The translations under genes were made by a program, and so were the position numbers. The notes beneath the pieces were generated by a model. That model was not told the DNA's origin, did not search any database, and saw nothing but the letters and a program-made list of their open reading frames with translations. A stretch of 10,209 nucleotides of DNA. It comes from an uncultured Amylibacter sp. (lineage in GTDB: Bacteria > Pseudomonadota > Alphaproteobacteria > Rhodobacterales > Rhodobacteraceae). This document shows, piece after piece, positions 1 through 7,566 of the stretch (its first letter is position 1; every line of letters begins with the position of its first letter). Where the stretch lies: positions 1 through 10,209 of the forward strand of contig CALLAV010000288.1 of NCBI GenBank assembly GCA_938001995.1, read 5' to 3'.

Positions 1-3000
1 ACATCATCCACATCCGCAGGCGTATTTGGAGATACTGATTTTAAAAGCAAAAGTTCAGCTTCAACATCACCTGTCACAGTCACAACTGCCGCTGGTGATT
101 GCACCGGTGTTGCACCAAAACTGGTCAGCGCAAAAGCTTCGTTCGTTACGAACCCTGCATCCAGGTCATCCTGCGTGACGGAATATTCTTGAGTACAGGT
201 GGCGATCTCTGCCGCGTTGTCGATCAACCGCTGGAACACCCCGCCCGACGGATCAATACACGGCAATGTCGTACCTGGAAACTTGTCATCCGTGACACTG
301 CCTGGGGATGACAAATCAGTGTTCCCTGTGTTGGTCACGTTGTAGGTGTAAACGATCTTGTCACCTAACGTGTCAAACGTGTTCACATCTGCCAACTTTT
401 CGATCGTGACTGCAGGTGCCGCGTCCACTGGGAAACGGGCATCGTCAGTAGGTGAAACGACTGCGTCACCATCAAACGTACCGTTGGCGCTGGCAATGTT
501 GGTCACAGAACCAAGTGCAATGTCATCCGCCGTAATTATGTAAACCGCGGTACAAATATGGCTATCACCCGGATCCAGCGTCGCAGGCGTTCCTGCACAG
601 GTAAAGGGCGTGATCAAGTTGTCATCCACAACCGTTGCTGGGTCTAATGCAATTGTTACGTTGCCATTGTTTGTAATCGTGAACCGATAGTTCAAATCCT
701 CAAATTCGACGAACGCATCTTGGGGATCGCCGGCTGGTTCTGCGACATAGTCTTTTACAATGGCCAGGCTTGGGTTCTGAATCGCCGTCACTGTCACGTC
801 GTCTTGGTTTGACGTCAGTGTGGCAGTTGCCAAATCCAAACCCGTGTAGGCCTGCGCCGTGTTTTTAACGCTACCTGTGTTCACATCTGATTGCAGGATT
901 GTGTATGTCTGCTCGCAGATGATTTGACCCGTTGGCGCGAGGTCCGCCGTGGAACAAACCAAATCCGTGCCGAACTTGTCATCGAAAATCTTGATATCGT
1001 CTTCGATTGTCACGTTGCCCGAGTTGGTCACAACGTACTCATACGTCACCACGTCGTTCTCCGCTTGATACGTGCCAAGCGATGTTGACTTCAAACGTTT
1101 GTCGAGCGTCATGGTCGATGTCTGCGTCGCGTTGATCGTTACATCGTCATCAGGTGAAGACACGGTAACGACGGACGGATCACCTGGGTTCTTTGGAACA
1201 ACGGGTTGTGTTACAGTTGAGGACGCCGTGTTTGTGATGCTGCCTGCATCCAAATCAGGCTGCGTGACTTCGTAAGTGGCCGTACAATTGATTGTGCCAC
1301 CTGGTGCAAGGCCTGCGCTCGGCGTTGGATCACAGGTAACATTCGGAATTTTGTCATCCGTCACTGTAATATTCGCGGTGAGTGAGATGTTGCTCGTATT
1401 GGTGACAAGGTAATTATACGTGATCTCTTGGCCAAGCGTATCAAACGTTCCAACCAATGTGGTTGTTTTGTCGATAGTCATGGAAACGGTCTGCGCAGGA
1501 CCAAAGATCGTCTCTTCATCCGTTGCCATGACCTCTGTGCCTTTTTCAAGGCTTTCGCCAGTCACAGACACTTCGTTAACATAAGACCCGTCATCAACGT
1601 TGCCTTGATCCGTCGTCTTGGTGATTGTCAATGCAGACCCGTCGGCACACTGCGTCGTGGATTGGGCTGGGATCAAATCAGGCAATGTACAAGTGAACCC
1701 TACATCTGCGTCGTTCAAAATCAAATTTGTAAGTGTTACGTTGCCGTTATTGACCACAGTGAATGTATACACTTCGCTGTCGGTGGGCGCTGAAAACGCT
1801 CCATCCGTAGATTGTTTATCCACTGTCACTGATGCATTTTCGGCAGGCCCTGTAACAGTTTCGGAACCGTCTTTTGACAGGTTTGTGCCCTCTGCACCCG
1901 TCGCAGTCACGGTACCAGTATTGTTGATCTCGCCGACATCGACGTCGTTCTGTGTGGTCACATAAGACAGGACACATGATGTGTCTTCTGTCATCGGTTC
2001 AATCGTACCGATATTACAGGTTTCTGCAGGACTAAAGATGCTCGCATCTGTGACCAGCACGTTGTTCAATCGGACGTTGCCCGTGTTTCTGACGGTAAAG
2101 GTAAACTCGATGGTTTGACCTGCGGCCGTGTAAGTCGTGTTCGCAGCCTTATCGACCGTGAAATCCGCCACACGTGTCGGGCCCGGAATGGTGATGCCAT
2201 TGGTTACAGGTGTCACCTTCGGGTTTGTGCCAGTGGCCAAGTTTACAACTTCGCCCGCATCAATGTCATCCTGCGTTACGCGGTGCGTGTACGTACAAAG
2301 ATCGTACTGCGCATTGGGCGCAAGCGTTGGAATTGTACAGCTAAACGTCGGATCGAGACTGTCTGTCACAACCGTGTTTATCAGGGTCTGTTTGCCTGTG
2401 TTCGTCACTTCAATCGTGTAGGTGATCAGCTCATCCAAAGTCGTGAACGCCGCTTTGTTTGCTGTTTTGCTAACAGTAATTGAGTTATCAATGCCTGCCG
2501 CCGTGATATCCACATCGCCGTTGTCGGTTTCTGTGATCTGACCACCCGTTTGCGAGGTACCTGTGGCTGATGCTGTGTTCAGAATCTCTTCGTTGTCGAT
2601 GTCGATCTGTTTGACCTGATAGTCGCCCGTACATGTCACCGTTTGGGTCGGCGCAACATCAGTAAAGGAACAACTTAGCGTGGGGATAAGGGGATCCGTC
2701 ACAACCAGAGTTTTCAGTGTCACATTGCTCGTGTTTTGGGCACTAAAAGAGTAGGTGATGATCTCATCTTTTGACGTGTATTCCGCTGGTGGCGTTTTCG
2801 AAAACACCATGGACAGGCTTTCCACCACATCAACACTGTCATCATCCGCAGGCGAGGTGATCGTAGAGGAGGTGCCAGTCAACGCGTTGGTAAATGGGAA
2901 AGAGGCGGTGGCAGAGTTCACAACCTCGCCCGCATCCAATTCGTCCTGCGTTGGATTGTAGGTTGCCGTACAGTTGAAGAACGCATTAACAGCCAACAAG

Positions 3001-4913
3001 AGTGGCTGCGCCGAACAATCGGCCGTCACTTTTGGATCGTTGATAGTGATCGGATTGGTGGCCAAAGACAGTACGGCATCGCCTGTATTTTCTACGCGGA
3101 AAGTGTAGTTGATCACATCCGTTGTCGCGTCAACCTCGGTCACATCAGATGTTTTCTGAATGCTGACTGCTGGGTTAAAGTTGGGTGCGACTGTGGCCTG
3201 TGCTTGATTAGACTCCGCTACGCTTGCGCCTGACGTCTCTTCTGCATTTGCCGTCGCGAGGTTTACAACCAAGCCCGCTTCGATATCCGTCTGCGTGATA
3301 GTGTAATCCGCCGAACAGGTGTCGATCGCCCCGCGCACAAACGGAACGGCCAAACAATCAAACGTGCCGATTTTGTCATCCGTTATCGTAATCTTTGTCG
3401 CGCCCAGAACTGGTTGGGAAATGTCCACATTCCCATTGTTCTCAACTGTGTATGTATAGGTAATGGTATTACCTTCGACGAAATCCGCCGCAGTCACCAC
3501 CGGTGCAGATTTTTGCAGATCCATGCTTGGGTTTTGCACCGCAGGAACCGTGACAGTGTCTTCGTTCGACTCCACCACGTCACCTGACACTGCAGCCGTA
3601 GACGTTGCCATCGCCTCATTGACAACTTCGCCACTGTTTAGATTGCCTTGCGTGGTGGAATAAGCGTCTGACAAACACACCACAGTTGCATTCGGATCGA
3701 GCGTTGTAACCGAACAGGTCACAGGCAAATTCAAGCTACCTTCAACGACCGTGTCAGTGACCGAGATGTTTTCCAACGTCACATTGCCCGTGTTCCGAAG
3801 TTCATATTCGTAAAACAAATCAATGTTTTCGTCGTCGAAGTTCGTGGGAGAAGCAGATGTTAAACGCTTTTCAAGCGTAAGACCCGTGGTTTGAACCGCA
3901 GGAACCGTTGCATCCGCCGTTCCATTCGCAGTCACACCACCCAATGTGATCGAGGTGGTGACCGTGTTGTCAATTTTCCCAACGTTCACATCAATTTGCG
4001 AAGCAGAATAGGTCGCTTCGCAGGTGATCGACGTGTTGGGTGCGACCGCGCCTGCGGGACAGGTTACGGGAATACCCAAACTGTCGGTAATTACGGGTGG
4101 TGCTGGGAAAGTAACGTTGCCGTTGTTTGTGAGTTCAATCCGATACTGAATCACGTCATCTTTTGCATTGAATTCGGACACCAAAGGCGTTTTCGCCAAG
4201 ATCAAAGACGGCGCAGCTGCTGGGCCGTCCAATAATTCTTGTGCGGTGTCTGATTGCGTCACATTGTTTGGATCAACGCCATTTACCGTTGCTGTATTGT
4301 CCAATTGTGTGCTGTTTACGATCCACTCATCTACGTCGGATTGCAAAATTGTGTACGTTCCCGAACATTCCAGCGTGTTGACCGTGTTATCTACTGTCAG
4401 TGGCAACAAGCTTGCTACTGTACACGATAATCCTGGCAACATCGGATCCGTCACAACAACATTTGTCAGGGTAGTGTTACCATCATTGGTCGCCACCAGA
4501 TCGTATGTGACCGTCGTTCCTTCTTCGCCAAAAGACGTCTCGCGGGCGATTTTTGTCAGGCTGATAGACGGGTTAATTGCAGGACCTGTCACCGTAACCG
4601 TATCTTGCAGCGCACCCAAAACGCCAAAATCTGGAGTCCCAAGTGCCGAAGCAATGTTTGTAACACTTTGCGCATCAAAATCTGCCTGCGTGACAGTATA
4701 CAGCCCCGTACACGTTGCAGAGTCAGGGGTAGGTGTTCCCGCAGGCACATCCAAAATCGTGGTTTTGTCACAAGTCACAGAGGAAATCTTGTCGTCTGAC
4801 ACGCTCAAGTTTCGAATTGGAACAGACCCGATATTCGAGATTACGTAAGTGTATTCAATTTCTTCGCCAACGGCCGCGAATGTGGTTTTGTTCGCGGTTT
4901 TTTCAAGATCGTA
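1..4913 (-). repeat. Array of at least 14 DUF7507-like protein repeats, each with a Cys pair
   Basis: This is a protein-level repeat array within the giant gene; the DNA copies are diverged. Each unit begins near a Lys motif such as LEKTANKTTF, SLTKIA or LTLEKR and ends in a Pro/Ala/Asn-rich linker. The second Cys codon of successive units starts (plus coordinates) at 4710, 4368, 4020, 3675, 3315, 2976, 2631, 2295, 1974, 1647, 1284, 915, 552 and 195. The period is therefore 321-369 nt, mean about 347 nt or 116 residues. The partner Cys codons start at 4770, 4425, 4062, 3714, 3354, 3015, 2670, 2337, 2016, 1689, 1332, 954, 597 and 258. Every one of the 14 units keeps exactly one pair, which fits an intradomain disulfide in an exported protein. 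A fifteenth unit begins at the window edge (LLLLKSVSP). Confidence 0.9.
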
Positions 4914-5639
4914 CCCAGGAGCAACCGTTACAATATCCGCGTTTGCCAAATTGTTCCCACGACGGAAATCCCAATAGTTGTCATTGGGATCGTCATCATA
5001 CACCTGTGTTGTTACCTGCCCCGTGGAAAGAATGTTGTTCAACAACGTCTGGTTAGTTGTCCGAAACCAAGCCGTGTTAAAAGTGTTGTTCCCAAAACCA
5101 GTTGCGAAACCTTGGGACTGCGTGCCGCTGTTATCTGTGCGTTCTGTGGTCAAGCCTGACCAACCGCCGACATCAACGTTGTTCAGACGCAGTGTGATGT
5201 CGTTTTCATCAAACCCACCTGGTTGCGTATCTCCATCATAAGCTGAAAACCGAATATCAAGGCTGGCAATGCCACCCCCAAAGTAGTCGGTACAGGTGGA
5301 AAATCCACAATCGAGCGTAAGTGGGTTGTTGATGGTGAAAGGGTTACCCTCAAACGCGGTCGGGTTCCCATTAGAGTTAAATCCTCGGAATGCGCCCGCA
5401 GGGTTTGAGAACTGATAATATATGTTCCCGTTCAAGCCCGTGTAGACCATGACCACGCCACCCGCTTCGGGATAATCCGTGGGAAGTGTGATCGTCGAGT
5501 TTGGTACCGTCATCGTAAAAGGTGTCGCGTTGACAGGCCCTGATATGACCAGACCCGCCGCTAAACCTATTACACCAAATACGCTACCTGTTTTTTCGCT
5601 CACTGTGTTCAAGCACAGTTTTTTGAACGCCTTAAACAT
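1..5639 (-). CDS. Giant exported DUF11/DUF7507-repeat surface protein (3' end outside window)
   Basis: This is a minus-strand frame of at least 1879 codons, open to the window edge; I read it through and saw no in-frame stop. The ATG at 5639-5637 is preceded by AGGGGG (5652-5647) with 7 nt spacing. An in-frame TAA at 5675-5673 rules out an upstream ATG. Residues 1-38 look like a signal peptide: a basic start (MFKAFKKLC), a hydrophobic stretch (VFGVIGLAAGLVI) and a likely cut after VNA. Residues 39 to about 242 form a distinct Asn/Gly/Thr-rich domain containing a DCGFSTC motif. From about residue 243 come at least 14 tandem repeats with the DUF11/DUF7507 signature: a leading [LM]xK, then YTYxVxNxGN, VTD, a Cys pair, YxVTQxDxDxG and VTNxA. 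Such repeats are known as Ig-like beta-sandwich stalks of surface proteins. An adhesin or cell-surface role is inferred. The C-terminal anchor, which would tell how it is secreted or retained, is not in the window. Confidence 0.93.
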   Translation of the reverse strand, partial: MFKAFKKLCLNTVSEKTGSVFGVIGLAAGLVISGPVNATPFTMTVPNSTITLPTDYPEAGGVVMVYTGLNGNIYYQFSNPAGAFRGFNSNGNPTAFEGNPFTINNPLTLDCGFSTCTDYFGGGIASLDIRFSAYDGDTQPGGFDENDITLRLNNVDVGGWSGLTTERTDNSGTQSQGFATGFGNNTFNTAWFRTTNQTLLNNILSTGQVTTQVYDDDPNDNYWDFRRGNNLANADIVTVAPGYDLEKTANKTTFAAVGEEIEYTYVISNIGSVPIRNLSVSDDKISSVTCDKTTILDVPAGTPTPDSATCTGLYTVTQADFDAQSVTNIASALGTPDFGVLGALQDTVTVTGPAINPSISLTKIARETSFGEEGTTVTYDLVATNDGNTTLTNVVVTDPMLPGLSCTVASLLPLTVDNTVNTLECSGTYTILQSDVDEWIVNSTQLDNTATVNGVDPNNVTQSDTAQELLDGPAAAPSLILAKTPLVSEFNAKDDVIQYRIELTNNGNVTFPAPPVITDSLGIPVTCPAGAVAPNTSITCEATYSASQIDVNVGKIDNTVTTSITLGGVTANGTADATVPAVQTTGLTLEKRLTSASPTNFDDENIDLFYEYELRNTGNVTLENISVTDTVVEGSLNLPVTCSVTTLDPNATVVCLSDAYSTTQGNLNSGEVVNEAMATSTAAVSGDVVESNEDTVTVPAVQNPSMDLQKSAPVVTAADFVEGNTITYTYTVENNGNVDISQPVLGATKITITDDKIGTFDCLAVPFVRGAIDTCSADYTITQTDIEAGLVVNLATANAEETSGASVAESNQAQATVAPNFNPAVSIQKTSDVTEVDATTDVINYTFRVENTGDAVLSLATNPITINDPKVTADCSAQPLLLAVNAFFNCTATYNPTQDELDAGEVVNSATASFPFTNALTGTSSTITSPADDDSVDVVESLSMVFSKTPPAEYTSKDEIITYSFSAQNTSNVTLKTLVVTDPLIPTLSCSFTDVAPTQTVTCTGDYQVKQIDIDNEEILNTASATGTSQTGGQITETDNGDVDITAAGIDNSITVSKTANKAAFTTLDELITYTIEVTNTGKQTLINTVVTDSLDPTFSCTIPTLAPNAQYDLCTYTHRVTQDDIDAGEVVNLATGTNPKVTPVTNGITIPGPTRVADFTVDKAANTTYTAAGQTIEFTFTVRNTGNVRLNNVLVTDASIFSPAETCNIGTIEPMTEDTSCVLSYVTTQNDVDVGEINNTGTVTATGAEGTNLSKDGSETVTGPAENASVTVDKQSTDGAFSAPTDSEVYTFTVVNNGNVTLTNLILNDADVGFTCTLPDLIPAQSTTQCADGSALTITKTTDQGNVDDGSYVNEVSVTGESLEKGTEVMATDEETIFGPAQTVSMTIDKTTTLVGTFDTLGQEITYNYLVTNTSNISLTANITVTDDKIPNVTCDPTPSAGLAPGGTINCTATYEVTQPDLDAGSITNTASSTVTQPVVPKNPGDPSVVTVSSPDDDVTINATQTSTMTLDKRLKSTSLGTYQAENDVVTYEYVVTNSGNVTIEDDIKIFDDKFGTDLVCSTADLAPTGQIICEQTYTILQSDVNTGSVKNTAQAYTGLDLATATLTSNQDDVTVTAIQNPSLAIVKDYVAEPAGDPQDAFVEFEDLNYRFTITNNGNVTIALDPATVVDDNLITPFTCAGTPATLDPGDSHICTAVYIITADDIALGSVTNIASANGTFDGDAVVSPTDDARFPVDAAPAVTIEKLADVNTFDTLGDKIVYTYNVTNTGNTDLSSPGSVTDDKFPGTTLPCIDPSGGVFQRLIDNAAEIATCTQEYSVTQDDLDAGFVTNEAFALTSFGATPVQSPAAVVTVTGDVEAELLLLKSVSPNTPADVDD

Positions 5640-5646
5640 CCAGAGA

Positions 5647-5652
5647 CCCCCT
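5647..5652 (-). promoter_or_regulatory. Ribosome binding site of the giant repeat protein
   Basis: AGGGGG on the minus strand sits 7 nt upstream of the ATG at 5639. It is a good Shine-Dalgarno match at normal spacing and supports the chosen start. Confidence 0.7.
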
Positions 5653-5697
5653 ACTGAATTTAAAGCTTGGTATTATTACTGCTTTTGCCTTGCTCTC

Positions 5698-5727
5698 ATA
5701 ATTGAAGGTAATACTCGTTAATTTCAA
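5698..5727 (-). promoter_or_regulatory. Possible weak promoter for the giant repeat protein
   Basis: On the minus strand, TTGAAA (5727-5722) and AATTAT (5703-5698) are separated by 18 nt and read towards the start at 5639. The match is imperfect and the DNA is AT-rich, so a chance occurrence is quite possible. If real, the -35 box falls in the loop and the -10 box overlaps the arm of the 12-bp inverted repeat. Confidence 0.25.
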
Positions 5728-5744
5728 GTGGGTTACCTTCAATT
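5700..5744. promoter_or_regulatory. Perfect 12-bp inverted repeat upstream of the giant gene
   Basis: The left arm AATTGAAGGTAA (5700-5711) and right arm TTACCTTCAATT (5733-5744) are exact reverse complements separated by 21 nt. The element lies about 60 bp upstream of the start codon of the giant repeat protein, in AT-rich non-coding DNA. It could be a dimeric regulator operator or a hairpin in the 5' leader. A weak sigma70-like promoter reading towards the giant gene overlaps it (see separate entry), which favours an operator; that is inference. It is unlikely to be a terminator, because no gene is seen reading into it from either side. Confidence 0.6.
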
Positions 5745-6187
5745 TTTAAAGTGACACGCTTCACTGCGAATCAAGTCACTGATTTAAAATGAAATTATTT
5801 TACAAATGATTAAAGTAGAGCTTGAGGTAGTTCAGTCTATTTTAAATGGATGATTTTCAGTTTGTGTGTTTACTTTAAGTTAATGTCTTAAATTGTTTAT
5901 ATTCAATTCCTTACATAGTTAAAGCAATGTAGTCAAAATGTTGCCAGACACATTAGGCATAAATGCTTCAAATTTGGTTTAGCTACTTTAGAAGTACTAA
6001 TTCACGATGACCCACGTCTTTGAAAATTCAAACGCACTTGCGACACAGCGATGCGCAAATTTCAGCCAAGGACAGATAGAAACGCTGGGTTTTTTGTATC
6101 TGCATCCTATACTGACACTCAACCGACGACCGCGGCACCCAAACGATTTCTTTGCTTTCAGAACCGCGGCATCCCGATTGAGGCTAC
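5745..6187. other. AT-rich divergent intergenic region
   Basis: This stretch separates the divergent giant repeat gene and the DUF1800 gene and is visibly richer in A and T than the coding DNA on both sides. I see no convincing gene, tRNA or terminator in it. Minor structures are an 8-bp palindrome CAAATTTG (5969-5976) and a short hairpin TACTT-TAG-AAGTA (5984-5996), neither strong. It should hold the promoter of the DUF1800/DUF1501 operon, but I could not identify convincing -35/-10 boxes. A 65-codon ORF at 6007-6204 lacks a ribosome site, overlaps the DUF1800 start and is probably spurious. Confidence 0.6.
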
Positions 6188-7561
6188 ATGAAACAGACCT
6201 TTGAAACGAAAGCCACGTTCAGATTTGGCTATGGCTATGCGCCCCACCAACCACCCGTGTCGGACGTGGCAAATCTGTTAGCGCAAATCACTGAACAAGA
6301 CATGGGGATCGGTCGCTACCATGGTCCTGATTATTCGACCCGCGCGGAATTGATCAAAACCTACGTCCAGCACAAGCGTGCGGTCAAAAAGGGTGACGAA
6401 AGCGCAAAAAAATTGTCCAAGCAATCCGCCAAAGCCTTGAACCAGCTTATAGCGGGTGACTTTGCCAATACGTTTTCGCGCTCCGTCTTTAGCCCGCAAT
6501 CCTTTCGCGAACGGCTCGTTTTCTTTTGGGCGGATCATTTCACCGTGGTTCCAAAGAACAGATTTGCGCGAACGATTTGGGGCAACTTTCAAGAAACCGC
6601 TATTCGCCCACATATCAGTGGAAAATTTGCGGACCTTCTGATCGCAGCCACGACCCACCCCTCAATGGTTCTGTTTTTGGATCAGGACAAATCTACGGGT
6701 CCAAATTCCAAACGTGCCACATCAAAGAAGAAGAAACGGTTTTCTGGGCTGAATGAAAACCTCGCACGGGAAATACTAGAGCTGCATACGCTGGGCGTGC
6801 TGGGCGGATACACTCAAACCGACGTGCGGCAACTGGCTGAACTGCTTACAGGTCTATCTACCAATGATACGGGCCGCACCTTTCGCAAAGGCCAATCGGA
6901 ACCTGGTGAAAAGACCGTTCTGGGCAAGGTTTACGGGGGTGGGACAGGAACAATGGACGATATTGAATCGTTTTTGCGTGACGTGGCCATTCACCCAAAC
7001 ACCGCTGCCCATATTGCGCGCAAACTGGTGGTGCATTTCGTTTCGGACGATCCAGATCCCGGGCTTGTGGACCACCTGACCAATTTATTCCGTGAAACAG
7101 ACGGTGACCTGCTCGCAATTTATACCGCAATGCTCGATCACCCCGCCGCGTGGGTCGATCTGGGTCAAAAAGCCAAACAACCCTATGATTTTATGGTGTC
7201 TAGCCTGCGTGCTCTTGGTTTGACTGCGGAAGATATGAGCAAAATGAACGTGCGCCGCCAACGCGAGTTTTTTGCCAATCCGATAGAACGCATGGGACAA
7301 CCAATTCTAAAGACACCGGGCCCAAATGGGTGGCCAGAAGAGGTAGAATCTTGGATTACGCCTCATGGCGTGGCTGCGCGGTTGAACTGGGCGTTGGCGA
7401 TTACTCAACAGCTCGGAGCGGATCTTGATCCACGGGCCTTTGTTACAAGCACACTGCAAGAATTGGCTGGTGAAACCCTGCAATTCGCTGTCGCAGGGGC
7501 CGAGCAACGCAACGAAGGTCTGGCACTTGTTCTGATCTCACCCGAATTTAACAGAAGGTAA
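6188..7561 (+). CDS. DUF1800 family protein
   Basis: A 457-residue protein, a typical length for DUF1800. The family signatures appear in order: RFGYGYAPHQ near the N terminus (residues 12-21; family RFGFGP-like), FRERLVFFWADHF (about 106-118), the diagnostic GLNENLAREILELHTLGV (about 187-204), GGYTQTDVRQLAELLTGL directly after it, and a C-terminal SPEFNRR ending. The start is fixed: an in-frame TGA (6179-6181) lies three codons upstream, and GAGG precedes the ATG by a few bases. No signal peptide is visible. A Lys/Arg-rich segment (KRATSKKKKRF, about 176-186) precedes the NENLARE motif. The biochemical function of the family is unknown. It is commonly encoded beside DUF1501 proteins, as here, where the next gene begins 5 bp after this stop. 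That suggests a shared pathway or complex. Confidence 0.93.
   Translation: MKQTFETKATFRFGYGYAPHQPPVSDVANLLAQITEQDMGIGRYHGPDYSTRAELIKTYVQHKRAVKKGDESAKKLSKQSAKALNQLIAGDFANTFSRSVFSPQSFRERLVFFWADHFTVVPKNRFARTIWGNFQETAIRPHISGKFADLLIAATTHPSMVLFLDQDKSTGPNSKRATSKKKKRFSGLNENLAREILELHTLGVLGGYTQTDVRQLAELLTGLSTNDTGRTFRKGQSEPGEKTVLGKVYGGGTGTMDDIESFLRDVAIHPNTAAHIARKLVVHFVSDDPDPGLVDHLTNLFRETDGDLLAIYTAMLDHPAAWVDLGQKAKQPYDFMVSSLRALGLTAEDMSKMNVRRQREFFANPIERMGQPILKTPGPNGWPEEVESWITPHGVAARLNWALAITQQLGADLDPRAFVTSTLQELAGETLQFAVAGAEQRNEGLALVLISPEFNRR
7553..7558 (+). promoter_or_regulatory. Ribosome binding site of the DUF1501 gene, inside the end of the DUF1800 gene
   Basis: AGAAGG lies in the last codons of the DUF1800 gene, 8 nt before the ATG at 7567. 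It supports this start and implies that the two genes are co-transcribed and perhaps translationally coupled. Confidence 0.6.
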
Positions 7562-7566
7562 GTTCA

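Noticed and set aside
4168..4848. 226-codon plus-strand ORF and many other plus-strand ORFs between 99 and 5721
   Set aside because: They are antisense to the giant minus-strand repeat gene, show no recognisable domains and owe their Val/Ser/Thr-rich composition to the complementary repeat codons.
1..4913. CRISPR or satellite-type DNA repeats
   Set aside because: The periodicity is at protein level with diverged DNA, in a continuous reading frame; there are no identical short repeats with unique spacers.
5875..5892. CtrA-like TTAA pairs in the intergenic region
   Set aside because: The TTAA motifs here are spaced 1, 4 or 9 nt apart rather than the expected 7 nt, and such motifs are common in AT-rich DNA.
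6007..6204. 65-codon plus-strand ORF just before the DUF1800 gene
   Set aside because: No ribosome binding site, no recognisable motif and an out-of-frame overlap with the DUF1800 start; most likely chance.
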